In this document: positions 61,009 through 64,000 of the stretch, piece by piece
How the letters are laid out: every line of letters starts with the position of its first letter
Numbering within the stretch: position 1 is the stretch's first letter
Origin: Granulosicoccus sp947495035
GTDB lineage: Bacteria > Pseudomonadota > Gammaproteobacteria > Granulosicoccales > Granulosicoccaceae
Strand: one strand, 5' to 3'
NCBI RefSeq assembly: GCF_050589605.1
Contig: NZ_JBNGOO010000001.1
Length of the DNA: 64,000 nt
Notes under the pieces: model-generated
Database searches by the model: none
What the model was told of the DNA's origin: nothing
The model's input: only the letters and a program-made list of their open reading frames with translations
Translations under genes and position numbers: made by a program

Positions 61009-62343
61009 ATGAACAAGATTTTGTTGTCGTTGCCGGTTGATCAGAAAGTCGGCATAGCGTTCTCCGGTGGTCTGGATACATCGGCTGCCATTGCCTGGAT
61101 GAAGCAGAAGGGCGCCTTGCCTTATGCCTACACCGCTGACCTGGGACAACCGGATGAGGATGATTTCGAGGATATCGCCTCGCGTGCTCGCGCCTATGGC
61201 GCTGAAGAGGCGCGTACGGTCGATTGTGTCGACGTACTGGTGAATGAAGGCCTGGTGGCCATCATGTGCGGTGCTTTCCACATCGAGAGTGGTGGCAAGA
61301 AGTATTTCAACACCACGCCGCTGGGGCGCGCCGTTACAGGCACCATTCTGGTTCGCGCGATGCTTGCCGACGATGTCCATATCTGGGGCGATGGTTCGAC
61401 CTACAAGGGCAATGACATCGAAAGATTCTATCGTTATGGCCTGATGACCAACCCCGACCTGCGCATCTACAAGCCCTGGCTGGATTCCGACTTCGTGAAG
61501 GAACTGGGCGGTCGAGCGGAAATGAGCGAATTTCTCAATGCCAACGGTTTCGAATACCGGGCCAGCAAGGAAAAGGCCTACTCCACCGATGCCAATATCC
61601 TGGGCGCCACGCACGAAGCCAAGGATCTGGAATTTCTCGATCGAGGCATGAATATCGTCGAGCCCATCATGGGCGTGAAGTTCTGGGATCCGAGCGTCGA
61701 GATCAAGACCGAGCAGGTCAGTGTGACCTTCGAAGAGGGAATGCCGGTTGCACTGAATGGCAAGCGCTACGATACGGCGGTAGAGCTGTTCAAGGAAGCC
61801 AATACCATCGGCGGTCGTCATGGTCTTGGCATGTGTGATCAGATCGAGAATCGCATCATCGAAGCCAAGAGCCGTGGCATCTATGAAGCACCCGGTATGG
61901 CCTTGCTGCATCTCACCTATGAGCGCCTGCTCAATGGCATTCATAACGAGGACACGCTGGACAACTATCATTCGCTGGGTCGGCGTCTGGGCAAGCTGTT
62001 GTACCAGGGTCGCTGGTTCGATCCGCAGGCATTGATGCTCAGAGACACCCTGCAGAAGTGGATAGGCGCCAGTGTCAACGGCACTGTCACCCTGGAACTG
62101 CGTCGGGGCGATGACTACACCTTGCTGAACACCGAAAGTGATTCGCTGACCTATGCGCCTGAAAACCTGTCGATGGAAGTGGTTGAGGACGAGGCCTTCA
62201 GTCCCCTGGATCGCATCGGTCAGCTGTCCATGCGCAACCTGGATATCAACGATTCACGAACCAAGCTGCATGCATATGCGGCCAAGGGTGTGTTGCCATC
62301 AGGTGGTGCGATGAAACAGCTTCTCAGTGACGAAAAGAACTGA
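61009..62343 (+). CDS. argG: Argininosuccinate synthase
   Basis: A 444-residue enzyme joining citrulline and aspartate with ATP in arginine synthesis. The PP-loop is VGIAFSGGLDTSAAIAWM near residues 13-30. DDVHIWGDGSTYKGNDIERFYRYG and TDANILGATHEAKDLEFLD match the long E. coli-type ArgG (447 residues), not the shorter 400-residue class. ATG at 61009 gives the MNKILLSLP start and has GGGG upstream; the frame from 60991 is six residues longer. The mnmH gene follows closely. The promoter region contains the right end of the MITE-like element. Confidence 0.95.
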   Translation: MNKILLSLPVDQKVGIAFSGGLDTSAAIAWMKQKGALPYAYTADLGQPDEDDFEDIASRARAYGAEEARTVDCVDVLVNEGLVAIMCGAFHIESGGKKYFNTTPLGRAVTGTILVRAMLADDVHIWGDGSTYKGNDIERFYRYGLMTNPDLRIYKPWLDSDFVKELGGRAEMSEFLNANGFEYRASKEKAYSTDANILGATHEAKDLEFLDRGMNIVEPIMGVKFWDPSVEIKTEQVSVTFEEGMPVALNGKRYDTAVELFKEANTIGGRHGLGMCDQIENRIIEAKSRGIYEAPGMALLHLTYERLLNGIHNEDTLDNYHSLGRRLGKLLYQGRWFDPQALMLRDTLQKWIGASVNGTVTLELRRGDDYTLLNTESDSLTYAPENLSMEVVEDEAFSPLDRIGQLSMRNLDINDSRTKLHAYAAKGVLPSGGAMKQLLSDEKN

Positions 62344-62371
62344 ACGACAGACCGAGAGTTATAATACAACT

Positions 62372-63514
62372 GTGGGAAGCAACGACAGTTCGGCGACCGG
62401 AACATCGCTGGAAGTCCCACAGCAACCCGGTCCTGTTTGCACGGATTATCGTCAGCTTTTCCTGAACGATACACCGTTGCTGGATGTCAGAGCGCCCATC
62501 GAGTTTGCGAAGGGCGCCTTTCCTGCATCCGTCAATCGACCATTGATGACCGATGAAGAGCGCCACCTCATCGGCATTCGCTACAAGCAGGCCGATCAGC
62601 AAAAGGCGATCGCTCTGGGCGCCGAGCTGGTAACGCCACAGCTGCGTCAGCAGCGGGTCGCCGCCTGGGCTGAATTCGCCCGTGAGCATCCCCAGGGTGC
62701 TCTCTACTGCTTCCGTGGTGGATTACGCTCGCGCATCAGCCAACAGTGGTTGAAGGAGGCGGGCGTCGAGTTGCCCCTGGTGAGCGGCGGCTACAAGGCC
62801 TTGCGCACCTTCCTGATGGAGACCCTGACGGAACTGTGTGCGACGCTGGACCTGGTGCTGATCGGGGGCCGCACCGGCAATGGCAAGACGCTGCTGATTC
62901 AGCGCCTGGGCAGTACGGTCGACCTGGAACAGCTGGCCAATCACCGTGGTTCGAGTTTTGGCAGCATGGCCAGCGTGCAGCCAAGCAATATCGATTTCGA
63001 GAACGCGGTAACCGTTGCGTTGATGAAGCTGGCAGATGCCGGTCACCAGCGAGTGCTGCTGGAGGATGAAGCCCGTCTCATCGGACGCGTCTGTCTGCCC
63101 GATACCCTGCGCAACGCCATGCAGGCAGCGCCGATCCTGATACTCGAATGCGACATGCAGCAGCGCATCGAAAACTGTTTCGATGACTATGTGCCCGACC
63201 TGCTGAAGCGCTATCAAGCCACTCATGGGACAGGTGCCGGGTTCGAGGCCTACGCGAATCACCACCGAGGCAGTCTGTCGCGCATTCAGAAGCGATTTGG
63301 TCATGTGCGGTACCAGCATGCTCTCGACATGCTGGAAGAGGCCTTGAAACGTCATGAACGCAATGCTGACACCAGCGGATATGCCGGTTTCATCGAGTTC
63401 ATGCTGCGCGAATACTACGACCCCATGTACGACTACCAGCTGAGTCGGAAGCAACATCGCGTCGTGGCCCGTGGCTATGCTGAAGAGTTGCTCGCCTGGG
63501 CCGCCCAACAGTGA
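62372..63514 (+). CDS. mnmH: tRNA 2-selenouridine synthase
   Basis: A protein of about 380 residues that replaces sulfur of 2-thiouridine in tRNA wobble position 34 with selenium, via geranylation. An N-terminal rhodanese domain (TPLLDVRAPIEFAKGAFP) has its Cys in YCFRGGLRSR (about residue 113), and a P-loop GGRTGNGKT follows. The GTG at 62372 lies after the argG stop; GTG 62327 would overlap argG. Its TGA overlaps the start of the next gene (GTGA), a selenophosphate-synthetase-type fusion that would supply its selenium donor. Confidence 0.93.
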   Translation: MGSNDSSATGTSLEVPQQPGPVCTDYRQLFLNDTPLLDVRAPIEFAKGAFPASVNRPLMTDEERHLIGIRYKQADQQKAIALGAELVTPQLRQQRVAAWAEFAREHPQGALYCFRGGLRSRISQQWLKEAGVELPLVSGGYKALRTFLMETLTELCATLDLVLIGGRTGNGKTLLIQRLGSTVDLEQLANHRGSSFGSMASVQPSNIDFENAVTVALMKLADAGHQRVLLEDEARLIGRVCLPDTLRNAMQAAPILILECDMQQRIENCFDDYVPDLLKRYQATHGTGAGFEAYANHHRGSLSRIQKRFGHVRYQHALDMLEEALKRHERNADTSGYAGFIEFMLREYYDPMYDYQLSRKQHRVVARGYAEELLAWAAQQ

Positions 63515-64000
63515 ACAGTGCGCCGATCGTACAGGATGTCTGCCTGCTCGGTGGCGGGCACAGTCACGTCCTGTTGATTCGACGTTGGGCAATGCAAGCT
63601 CTGCCGGGCGTACGACTGACCCTGGTGTCAAGCAGTTCGATGACCCCCTATTCGGGCATGCTGCCGGGCCTGATTGCCGGTCACTACAGCGTCGACGATA
63701 TACACGTCGACTTGCGCAGATTGTGTGCCTGGGCCGGTATCCGTTTCATCGAGGAAACCGCCATCTCGCTGGATCCTGAACGACGGCAGATCGGCTTCGC
63801 GTCCAGGCCCGCTCTCGAGTTCGACGTGCTGTCTCTGGATACCGGTAGCACACCGGATCTGTCAGTGCCCGGGGCGCGGGAGCACGTCACACCGGTCAAA
63901 CCGGTTCACAGCTTTCATGCTCGCTGGCAGCAGATCAGAGAGCGGCTCGAGTCATCGGAGGAGGAACGTGTATCCATCGGCGTAGTGGGCTCCGGTGCCG
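63511..64000 (+). CDS. NADH-dehydrogenase-like domain, N-terminal part of a probable SelD fusion (3' end cut by window)
   Basis: The frame runs from GTG 63511 off the right edge (163 codons visible). It begins MNSAPIVQDVCLLGGGHSHVL, an FAD-binding motif, then RLTLVSSSSMTPYSGMLPGLIAGHY and SLDTGST, the pattern of the type II NADH-dehydrogenase-like domain that is often fused in front of selenide, water dikinase (SelD). Direct coupling to mnmH supports the fusion. The SelD half lies outside the window, so a stand-alone dehydrogenase cannot be excluded. Confidence 0.8.
   Translation, partial: MNSAPIVQDVCLLGGGHSHVLLIRRWAMQALPGVRLTLVSSSSMTPYSGMLPGLIAGHYSVDDIHVDLRRLCAWAGIRFIEETAISLDPERRQIGFASRPALEFDVLSLDTGSTPDLSVPGAREHVTPVKPVHSFHARWQQIRERLESSEEERVSIGVVGSGA

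Overview
The window reads as a dense, GC-rich chromosomal segment of a gammaproteobacterium. The support is the set of housekeeping genes: a fused RlmKL rRNA methyltransferase, SohB, AcnA, FadH, ETF-ubiquinone oxidoreductase, and an mnmH gene coupled to an FAD-dehydrogenase/SelD-type fusion. An environmental, possibly marine, lineage fits the transporter and signalling content, but no rRNA or tRNA gene is present to settle taxonomy. I recognise 52 coding regions (two cut by the window ends) and no prophage, CRISPR array or intact transposase.

Layout. 1-3650: end of a catabolic-looking operon (ArgH-like lyase, MalK-type ATPase, PfkB kinase, DadA-like oxidoreductase). 3658-10548, minus strand: a coupled periplasmic binding protein and GGDEF/EAL receptor, a small DUF2852-like protein, and a SulP transporter with a universal stress protein. 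10549-15549: a structured leader before a disordered, probably nucleic-acid-binding protein, then ETF-QO and a beta-CASP metallo-hydrolase. 15708-25301: rlmKL, sohB, a GAF histidine kinase with response regulator, an aldehyde dehydrogenase, a 161-bp array of 7-bp repeats, and a QseBC-like two-component system. 25705-31428: acnA, a potassium-channel-like protein, fadH and a small monooxygenase.

31429-41421 is the centrepiece: a complete guanidine-assimilation operon. A sigma-54-type promoter with upstream NtrC-like sites precedes a guanidine-I (ykkC) riboswitch. Then follow a three-gene ABC importer, the two DUF1989 carboxyguanidine deiminase subunits, a biotin-dependent guanidine carboxylase (usually labelled urea carboxylase) and allophanate hydrolase. 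Together they would import guanidine and convert it through carboxyguanidine and allophanate to ammonia and CO2, under nitrogen control and ligand control.

41476-47657: a family III CoA-transferase, a membrane protein/Hpt/REC-PAS-GGDEF-EAL signalling operon, a thioesterase, a DUF1289 protein and HMG-CoA lyase. 47759-60590: ribokinase and nucleoside hydrolase, a lipoprotein, a class I glutamine amidotransferase next to a membrane-anchored glutamate-synthase-like flavoprotein, a Kef-type antiporter, and a BMP-family nucleoside ABC transporter. The transporter, hydrolase and ribokinase suggest nucleoside salvage. 60591-61008 holds a MITE-like element. 61009-64000: argG, mnmH and the start of a SelD-type fusion gene, pointing to selenouridine modification of tRNA.
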